Below, piece by piece: positions 10,612 through 20,951 of a DNA stretch of 64,000 nt. Within the stretch, counting starts at the first letter, position 1. Every line of letters begins with the position of its first letter. Origin of the DNA: Musa acuminata AAA Group (taxonomy: Eukaryota > Streptophyta > Magnoliopsida > Zingiberales > Musaceae); assembly GCF_036884655.1 (NCBI RefSeq), contig NC_088345.1, positions 21,232,501-21,296,500 on the forward strand, given 5' to 3'. The notes beneath the pieces are model-generated. The model was not told where the DNA came from. It saw nothing but the letters and a program-made list of their open reading frames with translations, and did not search any database. A program made the position numbers and the translations under genes.

Positions 10612-11620
10612 ATGGGTTCTAGAAGATACTCTAGGGACAAAAGGAAGAGGAGATTAGAAGAAAACTTTGATTCCACACTTTTTGATTCAAATCTAAATGC
10701 CCAAAAATTTGCTTACATAGAATTTAGAAATGTTCATAAGGGAAAGCATGTTTATGTTGTTTTACAACAATCTACATATAGATGAAGAAGAAAGGGTGTC
10801 TTCCTATCTTCTATCACATCACATATCTATTACGGATAGATCCATTTGCGACATAATAGGCATCCTAATAAAAGATAGAGGTTGTTATTTTAGAGGACAA
10901 TGGGATGATGAAACAGTTGGGACCACGTATGTTGATGCCTTAAGAACAATTTTCGGTAATCTCAACTTAATGGTACTTCCTAAAAGCTATGAACATCTAT
11001 TACCATTAAACACCAAAATACTTTATTATATTTTAATTAGTATCATTCTCCCTAAACAATACCATCATGATGAAGTACTTCAAATGGAACTAGGAACCAT
11101 GTACTGGATCATGAAAGGATTTAACAACTGTTTTGATTACCTTATCCAACAAAATATGATAGAAATATCTAAGAAAGACATGATGCTTCCATATGGTAGC
11201 ATAATCACTAGAATACTTAATGCCTACAATATTGCAATACCACCCGACGAAGAGGTTATAAAGGTAGATAGATTTAGCATCATAAATAAAAATCTATTTC
11301 GTTGAATGAGATATATATTTAGAAATGGTATGTGGGTTAGAATGCCTAGAAGAACTGATCCCCCTCAACCTAAACCAGAACTAGAAACACCAATCTTTAG
11401 GGTTAACCAATCTCCTTCAACCGGTCCCTTTGAGGAATCACATCCAATTGAGTAAGCTTCTTCATCATCTATCGAAGACATAAGGATTTGGATGGATCGC
11501 TTTGAACAAAAACAAGATCTGCTCGAACATCGCCAAGATCAAATCCTATCTGAGCTACAACAAATTCATCAATAATTTGACTCTTTATTTAGGCATTTTA
11601 AATTTCCACCACTTGAATGA
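10612..11620 (+). pseudogene. Broken accessory ORF (plant transposon protein-like), C2
   Basis: Homologous along its length to the intact 373-residue ORF of C4 (20177-19056): same start MGSRR, same core (ISITDRSICDIIGI, PKQYHHDEV, MMLPYG) and same C-terminal FEQ/RQDQILSELQQIH coiled coil. An internal deletion of roughly 110 bp near 10765 shifts the frame, and later in-frame stops (about 11303, near 11453 and 11573) confirm decay. The core resembles the 'putative plant transposon protein' domain (Pfam PF20167), from memory. Role unknown. Confidence 0.75.
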
Positions 11621-12833
11621 ACATGTATATGTGGACACAATTTCTTCTTGTCTTATTGTAACATTATGTTGTTGTAAACTCTTTATACTACTCACCTTGA
11701 TCACAATGCCCCTTGCCTTGATGATTGGTAATCCTTGATATGTTCTACTTGATGTATTATTTGGTGAGCATATACAGAGTTAGAAATATTAATTGAACAC
11801 CGTTTTTGGATTTTCCTTGAATCTCTTTATGCTACTCATTTTCGGATTTTCCTTTATCACTTAAATTCCACATTGAGAATTTTACACAAATTTGACATGA
11901 TTGAATGCTTCAATAACATGCTTACTTTATAAGTTGAAAATCTTGTGCCTTGGTTTCCATGATGAGCATGTTATACTCTTATTGTGATTTGAGATGGTTC
12001 ATTCATACATCGGATTCTTAATCCTTGAGTACTACAAAATTTTGTCTAAATGCATGAACTTATTAATTTATTTTTCAGACTTTCTTGATTCAACGATCAA
12101 TCACTTAATTGCTATGAAGAGAATTTTACACGATTACATAATTTAATAACATGTTGGAAATTATGTGTTTTGGATGCAAAATTTCCATGATGATAAGCAT
12201 ATTTTATCTTCATGATTGTGTTTGAAAATCTATAGCAAAACCTTGTCCGAATATATGAATTTCATTTTCGGACTTTCTTGATCCTAACAATACTATCCGA
12301 ATACATGATTTTGTATTTATCTTTTGGACTTAATGGAGCTTTCAAGAGCCTAAATGATTTTATATCAATGTATCAAGTTTATTTCATATCAATGCTCTAT
12401 GATTTTTGACATATGAAAATGAATCTCTCATAGATTTATTTTGAATTTTTAATTGAGAAAGGGATTTGATGAAATGATTCTTTCATATGAATTCCTTCTC
12501 GATGAAGGAAGATTTTCTTTTGAGATGAACACTTGCATGTATTTAATTCACATACATATCTTGATCCATGTAAAAATGAAGCATGATTTAATCTCTTATC
12601 GTTTTGTTTAACTTCATTTAAGTAAGCTCACAATGGCTTTCCTCCTTCATGCAAATAGATAATGACAAATAAAAAGGAAGATGTAATGAATGCTATCTCC
12701 ATGTCATGTTTCCTTGAAATGTTTGTATAATTGGTATCCTATCACTTATTATTGAAAAATGACATGAACCTTTCTATGACATGAATCATTGTCGCACTTA
12801 TGCTTGAAATATGCTTAAATCGTTCTCCTTTTT
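11621..12833 (+). other. Non-coding 3' region of C2
   Basis: No gene found; AT-rich, with no RNase H remnant recognisable, unlike C4. Confidence 0.5.
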
Positions 12834-12854
12834 GTTGATGACAAAGGGGGAGAA
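12834..12854 (+). promoter_or_regulatory. Upstream polypurine tract of C2
   Basis: GATGACAAAGGGGGAGAA, preceded by GTT. The same tract recurs in C4, C7, C8 and C9 several hundred bases before the 3' LTR. A second tract (AGAGGGGGAGTTAAGG) lies at 13501-13516 and the LTR-proximal one at 13547-13561. Multiple tracts are a reported Sirevirus feature. Confidence 0.75.
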
Positions 12855-12989
12855 ATATATGGTAAATTGATGATAGATAGAATTGTTGCTATAATTGTTA
12901 TAATTGTCATATTTGCATTATGTTAAGATATCAGAGAAATATATGATAAATTGATGATAGAATTGCTATAATTGCTATGATTGTCATAT

Positions 12990-13310
12990 TTGCATTATGA
13001 TAAGATATCAAAAGCTTACATCATAATTTTACAAATTGATATCTTGTCATATGATGAATTGCTATGATAGAATGAATTGCTATACATAGAGCTTACATTT
13101 GAAATATTTGCATTATGTTAAGATATCAAGAGCTTGCATCGTAATTTTATAAATTGATATCTTGCTATATGATGAATTGTTATGATAGAATGAATTGCTA
13201 TACATAGAGCTTACATTTGAAATATTTGTATTATGTTAAGATGTCAAGAGCTTGCATCGTAATTTTATAATGTTGATATCTTACCATATGATGAATTGCT
13301 ATGATTACTA
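12990..13310 (+). repeat. 118-bp tandem repeat, about 2.7 copies
   Basis: GATATCTTG-containing units start at 13038, 13156 and 13275 (period 118-119), each including GAATTGCTATACATAGAGCT and AGAGCTTGCATCG words. Copies differ by a few substitutions. It lies between two polypurine tracts in the C2 3' non-coding region. Confidence 0.85.
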
Positions 13311-13546
13311 TCTTTCACATTTGAAATATGAAACTTGAAAATGGATGTCATGCCTTGACATCATTTTCAGATAGAAACATCATGAAAGGAATCATGATGG
13401 GGTTATTGATAAGTTTAAATGAACTTAACTTATCAATATGTCTCTTGAATTCAAAGGCTTTGAATTCAAGAATGACTTATCTCAAGTATGGCATATAGAT
13501 AGAGGGGGAGTTAAGGTTAACTCCGACATCAATTGATTGTCATTAT

Positions 13547-13561
13547 AAAAAAGGGAGAGAT
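13547..13561 (+). promoter_or_regulatory. LTR-proximal polypurine tract of C2
   Basis: AAAAAAGGGAGAGAT immediately before the LTR start TGTTGAATC, the position where plus-strand cDNA is primed. Confidence 0.85.
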
Positions 13562-13690
13562 TGTTGAATCTCAGATTTTGATGATGAATTCAATTATCAT
13601 TTGGTTATCTAATCCGTATGTTGAGATAAGTGTGCAGGATTAACTACGATAGCAGTAAGACATGCAACAGGTGTTGAGCTGGAGTCATCA
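13562..13690 (+). repeat. Truncated 3' LTR of C2
   Basis: Begins TGTTGAATCTCAGATTTTGA and matches the first ~130 bp of the C4/C7 LTR, including GTGCAGGATTAACTACGAT. It breaks off at GGAGTCA, where antisense C3 gag begins. Confidence 0.85.
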
Positions 13691-14766
13691 TCAAATAAAT
13701 CATGAAAAGTACTTAAAAGCTCATCAAAAGATAAATTTGCATCTAATGAACTGCGTATCTCATCTCCAATTGTCATTAGTGCATAGTGAGCAACTTGCTC
13801 GGTGTTGGTTGGCTCCTCTTCTTCGGATGCACTTAAATCGTCCCAAGTTGCTTTAAGAGCCTTCTTCTTCTTTGGTTACTTCTTCTTTGCTTGGGGACAT
13901 TCGCTTTTGAAATGTCCCGGCTTCTTACATTTGTAGCATATAACTTGTTCTTTCTTAGGTTCAAATTTATTTCTAGAGTTATTTTTAAATTTGTTCCTTT
14001 TTAAGATTTTTTTAACTTTCTTGTCAAGAGTACCAAGTCATCATCATAGTCCTCATCACTTGAATTTTCTTTCAAGTGGTCTTCTTGAGTTCTTAGTATC
14101 ATATCCTTCCTGTTCTTTGGAAGGTTGTTCTCAAGCTCTTCGTGAGCATTGCAAGTAATCTCATAGGTCATTAATGACCTGATAAGTTCTTTGAGAGGAA
14201 AGTTATTTATATCCTTGGCCTCTTGGATGACCATTACTTTAGGGTCCCAACTCTTTGGAAGGGATCTCAAGATTTTATTAATAAGTTTAAAATTAAAAAA
14301 AACTTTTACCAAGTCATTTTAGACCATTGACGACATTCGTAAATCGGGTGTACATGTCTCCATTGGTCTCACTCAGTTTCATCCGAAACAACTCATAAGT
14401 ACGGACTAAAAGATTAATTTTTGACTCCTTTACTCTACTAGTACCTTCGTGAGTAACTTCGAGTGTGTGCCAAATATCAAAAGTTGTTTCACAAATAGAC
14501 ACTCGATTGAACTCGATTTTATCCAAAGCACAAAACAAGGCATTCATAACCTTGGCATTTAAAGCGAAAGTCTTCTTCTCCAACTCATTCCAATCGCTCA
14601 TTGGAAGAGAAGACTTTTGAAAGTCATTTTCTACAAGATTCCATAACTCAAAATTCATTGAAATTAAAAAAATCTTTATTCTAGTCTTCTAATATGCGTA
14701 ATCTGTCTTATTGAATATGAGTGGATGTGTGATTGAATGACCTTTTTGGTTGCCAACAAATGCCAT
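13690..14766 (-). pseudogene. gag: copia gag, truncated (C3)
   Basis: The ATG would be at 14766-14764. Open blocks 14658-14314 and 14312-14001 encode MNFELWNLVEND, NALFCALDKIEFNR, RVKESKINLLVRTYELFRM and KILRSLPKSWDPKV, close to C7 gag. A frameshift lies near 14313. The knuckle region (about 13940-13880, CYKC-like) is decayed, and the gene ends at 13690 near the LLNAFHDLFDE-coding part. Confidence 0.85.
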
Positions 14767-14801
14767 CTCTCTTGGGTTTCAAACCAAATGAGAGTGACCT
14801 T

Positions 14802-14815
14802 GCTCTGATACCAAT
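14802..14815 (-). promoter_or_regulatory. Primer-binding site of C3
   Basis: GCTCTGATACCAAT next to the LTR end; complement of initiator Met tRNA. Confidence 0.9.
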
Positions 14816-15260
14816 TGTTAGGATCAAGAGCGTCACTAAGAGGGGGAGGGGGGTGAATTAGTGTAGTGGAAAATAATTGATTTCGAAAAATATTCGTTTC
14901 GATTAAGTCCGTTTCGGAAAGATATTAAACTTGAAGGTGTTCGTAAGAGTGTAAAGAGAAAGTTAAGGAAGATTGTAGTAATGTAAATTGCTCAAATAGA
15001 AATATAAACCAGAATTTAGAGTGGTTCAGTCATTATGACCTATATCCATTTCCGATTCCTCCTCCGTCGAGGTCACCAGTATCCACTAATAGTCCTCCTT
15101 CAATAGGCGAAGACCAACCACCTTTTACAGCTTTTTCTCCTTTTATTGGGTTTAGGAGATAACCCTTATAAGCCTCAGTTCTCTTTCTTGGATGGTTACA
15201 AAGCTAAGAGAGGGAGGGGAGGACTCTTCTCACTTTTATAATACTTTAACACCCCAAGAA
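14816..15260 (-). repeat. 5' LTR of C3, U5/R part
   Basis: Starts TGTTAGGATCAAGAGCG with the poly-G run typical of these LTRs. It breaks at AAGAA (15256-15260), the left target-site copy of C4. Continues at 24914. Confidence 0.9.
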
Positions 15261-15394
15261 TGTTAGGATCGAGAGCACTAAGAGGGGGGGGGTGAATTAG
15301 TGCAGCGGAAATCTTACAATAATTTAAAAACCAAAAGCTGCGTTCGTTCAAAAACTATTATGATGCAAAAGCAAATTCTCAGTTTGTATCTAAG

Positions 15395-15625
15395 TGCAGT
15401 TTGCGTCTAAGCGCAGATTGCGTTTAAGCGCAGTTTTGCGTCTAAGCGCAGTTTTGCGTCTAAGCGCAGTTTTGCGTCTAAACTCAGATTTACGTCTAAA
15501 TGCAGATTTACGTCTAAACGCAGATTTACGTCTAAATGCAGTTTTACGTCTAAACGCAGTTTTACGTCTAAACGCAGATTTACGTCTAAACGCAGTTTTA
15601 CGTCTAGACGCAGATTTACGTCTAA
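15395..15625 (-). repeat. 18-bp minisatellite in C4 left LTR
   Basis: Roughly a dozen units of the form GCGTTTAGACGTAAATCT (minus-strand sense), each with one ACGT core; some variants have CGCTTAGACGCAAAA. The unit length, a multiple of three, produces artificial long frames on both strands. Confidence 0.95.
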
Positions 15626-16343
15626 ACTTTGAAACTCATTTGTATACTCGTAGAAGGCAGTATGCAGTTGAAATCAAGATGTAAACATGAACTGAAATCT
15701 GATGATTGAGCGAGGAAAGCCGATTTACGTCTGAATGCAGTTTTACGTCTAAATGTTGAAACTCGTTCGTAAAATCGTAGAGGACAGATTGCAGTTATTA
15801 ATAGGATTAAAATGTAAGCATAAACTGCAAAGAAGCTCGTTCGTAAAAGCACAGAAAACAGTTCTGCAGAATCAAACGTAAACGTAAACTGTAATGTATG
15901 AAAATACGAATTTACGTCTGAATGCAGATTTGGAAGAACAGCACTTAGAACTTGTTCGTGAAAGCGCAGAGAGCAGTAGTGATGAGGGAGGTTTGCAGTA
16001 ATGATAAAGTGCTCGAAAATAAACGCAAACCAGAGATTTAGAGTGGTTCGGTCAGCCTTGACCTACTCCACTTTTGGCTTCCTCCACCGATGAGGTTGCC
16101 GACGTCAACTAGGTGCCTTCCTTCAATGGGCGAAGGCCAAACTTCCCTCTTACAATTTCTCTCCTTTTGACAGGCTTAGGAGACAACCTTTACAGACCTT
16201 TCTCTCCTCACTTTACAATTGAAAACTTGAAGAACAGAAGGAGGAGACTTAAAGGCTTTACAACACTTTTGAGCTCTTAGAATCACAGAAAAGATCAAGA
16301 TTTCGGTGTAGGTCTGTATCTTTTCAGTGCTGAATGGGTGGGG

Positions 16344-16352
16344 TATTTATAG
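16344..16352 (-). promoter_or_regulatory. TATA box, C4 left LTR
   Basis: CTATAAATACC on the minus strand, at the same place in all C4/C7/C8 LTRs, just downstream of the palindrome arrays. It marks the U3/R region. Confidence 0.75.
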
Positions 16353-16419
16353 GCCCCAACCCAATTCAAAATTCGAGCTCAAAACGATCAAATCGATCAA
16401 ATCCCAGAATTCTGGGATC

Positions 16420-17010
16420 AGGCGGTTGCACCTCTCGACTGGAGAGGTGGCACCGCCTGGCAGAGCTCGAAGACTGAGCTCTGCCGATTGCTTCTCTCTG
16501 CCAGAGCTCGAAGACTGAGCTCGATGGTTGCATCACCTGGCAGAGCTCAAAGACTGAGCTTGGTGATTGCATCACCTGGCAGAGCTCGAAACTGAGCTCG
16601 GTGGTTGCATCACCTGGCAGAGCTCCAAGCTGAGCTCAGGCTGATCCACCTCTCTGCCAGAGCTCGAAGACTGAGCTCGGTGATTGCATCACCTGGCAGA
16701 GCTCGAGACTGAGCTCAGGCTGATGCACCTCTCTGCCAGAGCTCGAAGACTGAGCTCGGTGGTTGCATCGCCTGGCAGAGCTCGAAACTTGAGCTCTGGC
16801 GGTGCTACCTCTTGGCAGAGGAGGTTGCACCGCCCAGTCTAGCTCGAAGACTGAGCTCTGGGCGGTTGCACCTCTTGGCTGGGGCGGTTGCACCTCCCAG
16901 CCTCGCAGCCCTGGCGGTTGCACCTCCTGGCTGGGGCGGTTGCACCTCCCAACCCCACAGCCCAGGCAGTTGCACCTCCTGGCTGGGGCGGTTGCACCTC
17001 CTGGTGCAAT
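16420..17010 (-). repeat. GAGCTC hairpin array and GGTGCAACCGCC repeats, C4 left LTR
   Basis: About ten copies of CAGAGCTCGAAGACTGAGCTC-like inverted repeats alternate with GGTGATGCAACCACC-like blocks, then several copies of a ~52-bp unit carrying GGAGGTGCAACCGCC. It lies upstream of the TATA box, so a cis-regulatory role is likely but inferred. Confidence 0.85.
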
Positions 17011-17529
17011 CAGGGTCCGAATGGTTCACTCCATTCGGCCCACTTTGAATCTTTTCAGGGGCCCAATTGCCCCAAGATTAAGCTAATGGGATCACCTCCC
17101 ATTTTCATGCTTAATCATCATGCTAACTACGATTAACTCTAAGACAACTTCTGCAGCTTTGCTCCGATGCGTCAATCGCTTCTTCCGGCGAGTTTCCTGC
17201 CAACTTCCGTCGATCAACCGATAACCCTCGGTGATCCTTCTGCGGACATCCGGCATACTCCTGGACTTTGCGACGATCCACTTGGCGAATTCCGACGAGC
17301 TTCGCTTGGCAAGCTTCTGGACTTCTCGGATCTGTTCTCTCTGAACCTCCGACGACCGTCCGAACTTCCGTCGAACTCTCGAACTCCCAACGTGATCATG
17401 ATCTTGACTCCGGCGCAACACCTGCTGCTTGTCTTACTCTCATCGTAGTTAATCCTGCACACTTATCTCAACACATAGATTAGATAACAAATGACAATTG
17501 ACTTCATCATCAAAATCCGAGATTCAACA

Positions 17530-17550
17530 ATCTCCCCCTTTTTGATGATG
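17530..17550 (-). promoter_or_regulatory. LTR-proximal polypurine tract of C4
   Basis: ATCTCCCCCTTTTTGATGATG on the plus strand, i.e. AAAAAGGGGGAGAT before the LTR on the minus strand. Two more tracts follow at about 17579-17592 and 18031-18052 (GATGACAAAGGGGGAGAA). Confidence 0.9.
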
Positions 17551-18320
17551 ACAATCAATTGATAAAGGAGTTGTCCTTAACTCCCCCTATCTATATGCCA
17601 TAGTTGAGATAAGTCAACCTTGAATTCAAGACCTAAGAATTCAAGTGACGTATTGATAAGTTAGATCAGTTAAACTTATCAATGCTTCCATCATGATGCC
17701 CATCATGATGTATCTCTTCAAGAATGATGTCAAGGCATGACATACATCATCAAGTTTGTATGATAGTGTTTGTAACCATTCATCATGTAATCATATAAAG
17801 CTACGAAGGACTTTTTACATGATGCACACATTTGAGATTTTCTAGCAAGTTTGTATTTTCTTCACAATATCAAATCAAGATATGATGCAAACTATAGCAC
17901 ATGTTCACATATCTCTTGGTGATGCAAGGATGGCATGACATTGTTTATAGCATCACTCAAGTATTTGCAACTATGACATAGATATGATTATGGCAGTTCA
18001 GCTATGACATAGTGTTTATCAATTCATATGTTTCTCCCCCTTTGTCATCAACAAAAAGCATGATAGCATTATCAAGCATATAAAGGAAGTCATGACACAT
18101 ATATCTCTTTATTGTTTTTGCTTGACGGAGGAAAGTCATTTTCCAAAGGGTTTTCATAAGAGTGTACGGGAACATCCCATTTTTAGCATACAACCCGAAA
18201 AATGAACTTCTTACATGCATTTGGTTAAAAATATTTGTCACATAATTTGCAACATGTTATTTGATCATGCGTTGTCAAGGCATGTAATAGTAATAACATT
18301 CGAAAAATAATTTTAACTAG
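17551..18320 (-). other. 3' non-coding region of C4
   Basis: No gene. It contains the two upstream polypurine tracts and is closely related, in reverse complement, to 47954-48720 of C7, so it is the normal 3' non-coding region of the autonomous family. Confidence 0.8.
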
Positions 18321-18323
18321 TTT

Positions 18324-18515
18324 AAGTATTCGGACACATCAACATTTCTAATTCTCTTCTTATGTAATCAAATTGTTCTTCACATAGGGGTTTTGTGAAG
18401 ATATCAGCTAGTTGATGTTTGGTATCAATAAACTCTATGGTTACATCATGATTAGAGACATGATCTCGTATAAAGTGATGTCTAATATCAATGCGTTTGA
18501 TTCTTGAGTGTTAAG
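18324..18515 (-). pseudogene. RNase H C-terminal remnant (C4)
   Basis: The minus strand encodes the last ~60 residues of copia pol: [11 protein letters not shown], then [12 protein letters not shown] and the terminal LMCPNT, nearly identical to C7 pol. The rest of RNase H and all of RT are gone; upstream sequence switches to unrelated DNA near 18515. This marks the downstream edge of the pol replacement. Confidence 0.9.
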
Positions 18516-18540
18516 CTTTTGATGTAGTAACACAATTATT

Positions 18541-18690
18541 TCAAGTGCAGCATTATATCATATTGCATAGCAGGATTTTTATTTCAGCAAGTGTAGCATT
18601 GTATCATATTGCACAGCAGGATTTTTATTTCAGCAAGTGTAGCATTGTATCATATTGCATAGCAGGATTTTTATTTCAACAAGTGTAGCA
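18541..18690 (-). repeat. 46-bp tandem repeat, three copies
   Basis: Three units of AGTGTAGCATTGTATCATAT plus GCAGGATTTTTATTTC (period 46), differing by single bases. It lies directly beside the RNase H remnant, at the edge of the replaced segment. Confidence 0.9.
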
Positions 18691-19055
18691 TTGCATCACA
18701 TGGTAAGATATCAGCTCGTATGATGCAAATTTTTGTTTGATATCTTGATACATGGCATGATAGCAATCATATTAGCAATAGCAACCATATCAATGTCATA
18801 CTGCTGACTTATCAACTTACATTGGTATGTTGCTTCATATTTTCAAGGCATAGGCTTTTAAACCTTTTTAGTTTCAGTGCAAAAACCGAGATAAACAACA
18901 AGAGATGTTTGCAAATATGCTTACACAGACAAAGATAACCATATCAGGGTAACATATGTACAGCATATCAGGTAACCATAAAGACAAAGTCCTTCATGAA
19001 TAACATAAGGAGTTTACAACATGTCATATCAAAAACATCAGATGTTTATACAAGC
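18691..19055 (-). other. Non-coding DNA 3' of the C4 accessory ORF
   Basis: No gene. AT-rich and probably the 3' UTR of the accessory ORF. I see no clear terminator or polyadenylation cluster. Confidence 0.5.
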
Positions 19056-20177
19056 TTATTCATGAGGTGGAAGATTAAAGTGCCTAAGTAAAGAGTCAAA
19101 TTGTCGATGGATTTGCTGCAGCTCGGTTAGGATTTGATCTTGTCGAAGTTCAAGCCGTTCTTGTCTTTGTTCAAATCGGTCCATCCGAATCCCGATATCT
19201 TCGATGGATGATGTGTGAGTTTGCTCAACCGGATGTGTTTCCTCAAAGGGACAGATCGGAGGAGAGTGGGTACTCCTAAAGACTGGGGTTTCCGGCTCTG
19301 GTTCAGGTTCAGGTTCAGGCTGAGGGGGATCAGTTCTTCTAGGCATTCTAACCCAGTTACCGTTTCTATAGTGACATCTTAGTCGGTGAAGTAGATTTTT
19401 GTTTATTATGCTGAATCTATCTGATTTCATTACTTCTTCTTCTAGTGGTATTTGAATGTCGTAAGCTTTCATTATTCTAGTAATAATTCCACCATATGGG
19501 AGCATCATATCTTTCGTAGATAATTCCAACATGTTTTGTTGGATCAGATAGCCAAGACAAATGTCACGTTCTTTCATGATTAGGTACATAATTCCTAATT
19601 CCAATTGACTCACTTCATCATGATGGTATTGCTTAGGAAGAATTATACTAGTCATGATATGATGAAGTATCTTAGTGTTAAAGGGCATTAGATGTTCACA
19701 ACTTTTAGGAATAGATTCTATGTTAGGATTGGCAAGGATTGTTCTTAAGGCTTCAACGTAGGATGTTTCAATAGTTTTTTCATCCCATGATCCTTTAAAG
19801 TAAAGTCCTATGCTTTTCATGGGAATACCTATCATATCACAAATGAATCTATCAGTGATTGAGATGTGTTGTCCTAAGAGATAGGTTGATATCCTTTCTT
19901 CATCATCTATTTGCATGTTGTTGTAAAACAATCTAACTAGTCTAGGATAAATGGGTTCGTTGATCTGCAAAATGGGAAGTAGATTTAGGTTTGCAAACCA
20001 ATGGATAGTCTCTACATCTCTTAGTTCATTCAGATCTACGTATTTTCCCTTATTGATGCTTCTTAGTTCGAAGGAGAGAAATTTTTCAGCATGGTTTTTG
20101 GAATCAAAAAGAGTGAGATCAAACTCTTCTACTACTCTCCTCTTTCCCTTGTCCCTTGAGGATCTTCTAGATCCCAT
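19056..20177 (-). CDS. Accessory ORF, 'putative plant transposon protein'-like, 373 aa
   Basis: Intact ORF from ATG at 20177 replacing pol in C4. A basic N-terminus (MGSRRSSRDKGKRR) precedes a core (about residues 75-240) with YPRLVRLFYNNM, ISITDRFICDMIGIP, KILHHIMTSIILP and LELGIMYLIM. This order resembles the plant-specific domain PF20167; that assignment is from memory. Then come a basic stretch, a PEPEPEPEPE linker (~285-295) and a C-terminal amphipathic helix rich in RQE/LRQDQ that could form a coiled coil (~330-365). There is no signal peptide, membrane segment or known nuclease motif. C2 carries a broken homologue in the same place, so it was acquired by a common ancestor. It could be a captured host gene or part of another element; function unknown. 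Confidence 0.8.
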   Translation of the reverse strand: MGSRRSSRDKGKRRVVEEFDLTLFDSKNHAEKFLSFELRSINKGKYVDLNELRDVETIHWFANLNLLPILQINEPIYPRLVRLFYNNMQIDDEERISTYLLGQHISITDRFICDMIGIPMKSIGLYFKGSWDEKTIETSYVEALRTILANPNIESIPKSCEHLMPFNTKILHHIMTSIILPKQYHHDEVSQLELGIMYLIMKERDICLGYLIQQNMLELSTKDMMLPYGGIITRIMKAYDIQIPLEEEVMKSDRFSIINKNLLHRLRCHYRNGNWVRMPRRTDPPQPEPEPEPEPETPVFRSTHSPPICPFEETHPVEQTHTSSIEDIGIRMDRFEQRQERLELRQDQILTELQQIHRQFDSLLRHFNLPPHE

Positions 20178-20560
20178 TACTACTGCTGTTTAGAGGGATG
20201 ATGATGAGCTAAAGTAAATGAAGAACAAAACAGAATTTAAGAGCTTCTTAGAGAGTACCTTTGTGAAATCTTCAAGAGAAGGAAGATTTCTTGATGTTTT
20301 GCTCCGAAATGGGAGGTATTTGGAAGGCTTAGAGGAGTGAAATGGGAATGGAGGAGACTTGGAAGAGTAGAGGAGGAAATGGGGGTGAGTTGGGGTCGGT
20401 TCCTTAGCCGGCCCTAGTGTGGTTTTAAAGGGCAGAGCTTGCTGGCGGTTGCACCTCTGGCTGGAGCGGTGCAACCTCTGGCAACCCGTGATGGCTGGAG
20501 GTGCCACCGCCAGCTGGAGAGGTGCCACCGCCTGCAGTAGGTGAGCACCTAAGATGATTT
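20178..20560 (-). promoter_or_regulatory. Leader of the C4 accessory ORF
   Basis: Minus strand: GGTGGCACC/GGTTGCACC palindrome half-sites (20540-20440), CCCTTTAAAACC (TATA-like, about 20432), a CT-rich leader, and a possible 73-bp intron (20258-20186, GTACTCTC...AAACAG) ending eight bases before the ATG. C2 has the same layout. It suggests the ORF came with its own promoter; function is inferred. Confidence 0.45.
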
Positions 20561-20951
20561 GATTAGGGAGTCTTTGCCTTGAGGAGAGTTTCAGAGCAAT
20601 TAATGTTTGTTACATGATTTCGTATGAGTTTTTATTTAAGGAAGAAGCTCTTTGTACGATCAAGATAGATCTTTTAACGTGCATACGTATGTTTGTTTGG
20701 TATCCCTTTTAAGATCATGATATATTTAGTTTCTACAAGAATTAATTCGTAGATGAACGGGTTTTGAAGATCAGGGGGGTATGTGAATTAGGATATCATA
20801 TGTTTCTAATAAGGTTGTATCGTTTTTGTGATTTCACAACTTCCACTTGTTACTTAAGCGTTGTGAGTTCCTTTTTGATTCTTGGTTTATGACCATTGAG
20901 AGTCAAGGAGCAGAAAATTATTTCTTGCTCCGGCCTAGACTTTTAATGTTT
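20561..20951 (-). other. Junction DNA between gag and accessory leader in C4
   Basis: Directly after gag (20951-20880) a decayed protease start can be aligned (GGAGCAAGAAAT, then CTCAATGGTCAT where functional copies read DSGCSRHM). The homology then ends, and the rest is AT-rich without recognisable content. The break point matches C2 and the remnant at 6725. Confidence 0.6.

Larger units (their letters stand above)
7216..13690 (+). mobile_element. C2: old type II non-autonomous copia, truncated at both ends
   Basis: In order: gag middle (7216-7735), AT-rich spacer, gag C-terminus and protease start (9215-9760), palindrome-rich leader, broken plant-transposon-protein ORF (10612-11620), non-coding DNA with three polypurine tracts, and the first 129 bp of a 3' LTR (13562-13690). 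The 5' LTR and gag start are missing. The ORF and LTR start match C4, while the first gag block matches type I (C8), so the copy is mosaic. No integrase, RT or RNase H is present. Confidence 0.8.
15261..17529 (-). repeat. 3' LTR of C4 (2269 bp)
   Basis: TGTTAGG...ATTCAACA in plus coordinates. It contains the 18-bp minisatellite (15395-15625), a TATA box on the minus strand (16344-16352), a GAGCTC hairpin array (16420-16860) and GGTGCAACCGCC-type repeats (16860-17010). It is 54 bp shorter than the other LTR, exactly three 18-bp units. Confidence 0.95.

Noticed and set aside
15394..15684. Repeated RLNADLRLNAVL or RRKSAFRRKTAF frames in six LTRs
   Set aside because: The 18-bp minisatellite is a multiple of three, so every frame stays open. 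The array lies in an LTR leader and changes copy number freely.
16636..17136. Frames with PPGWGGCTS-type or SSSSVFELWQRG-type repeats in LTRs
   Set aside because: By-products of GC-rich LTR repeats present on both strands; no support as genes.
18541..18690. CRISPR-like array
   Set aside because: Three adjacent 46-bp units without spacers in plant DNA; a plain tandem repeat.
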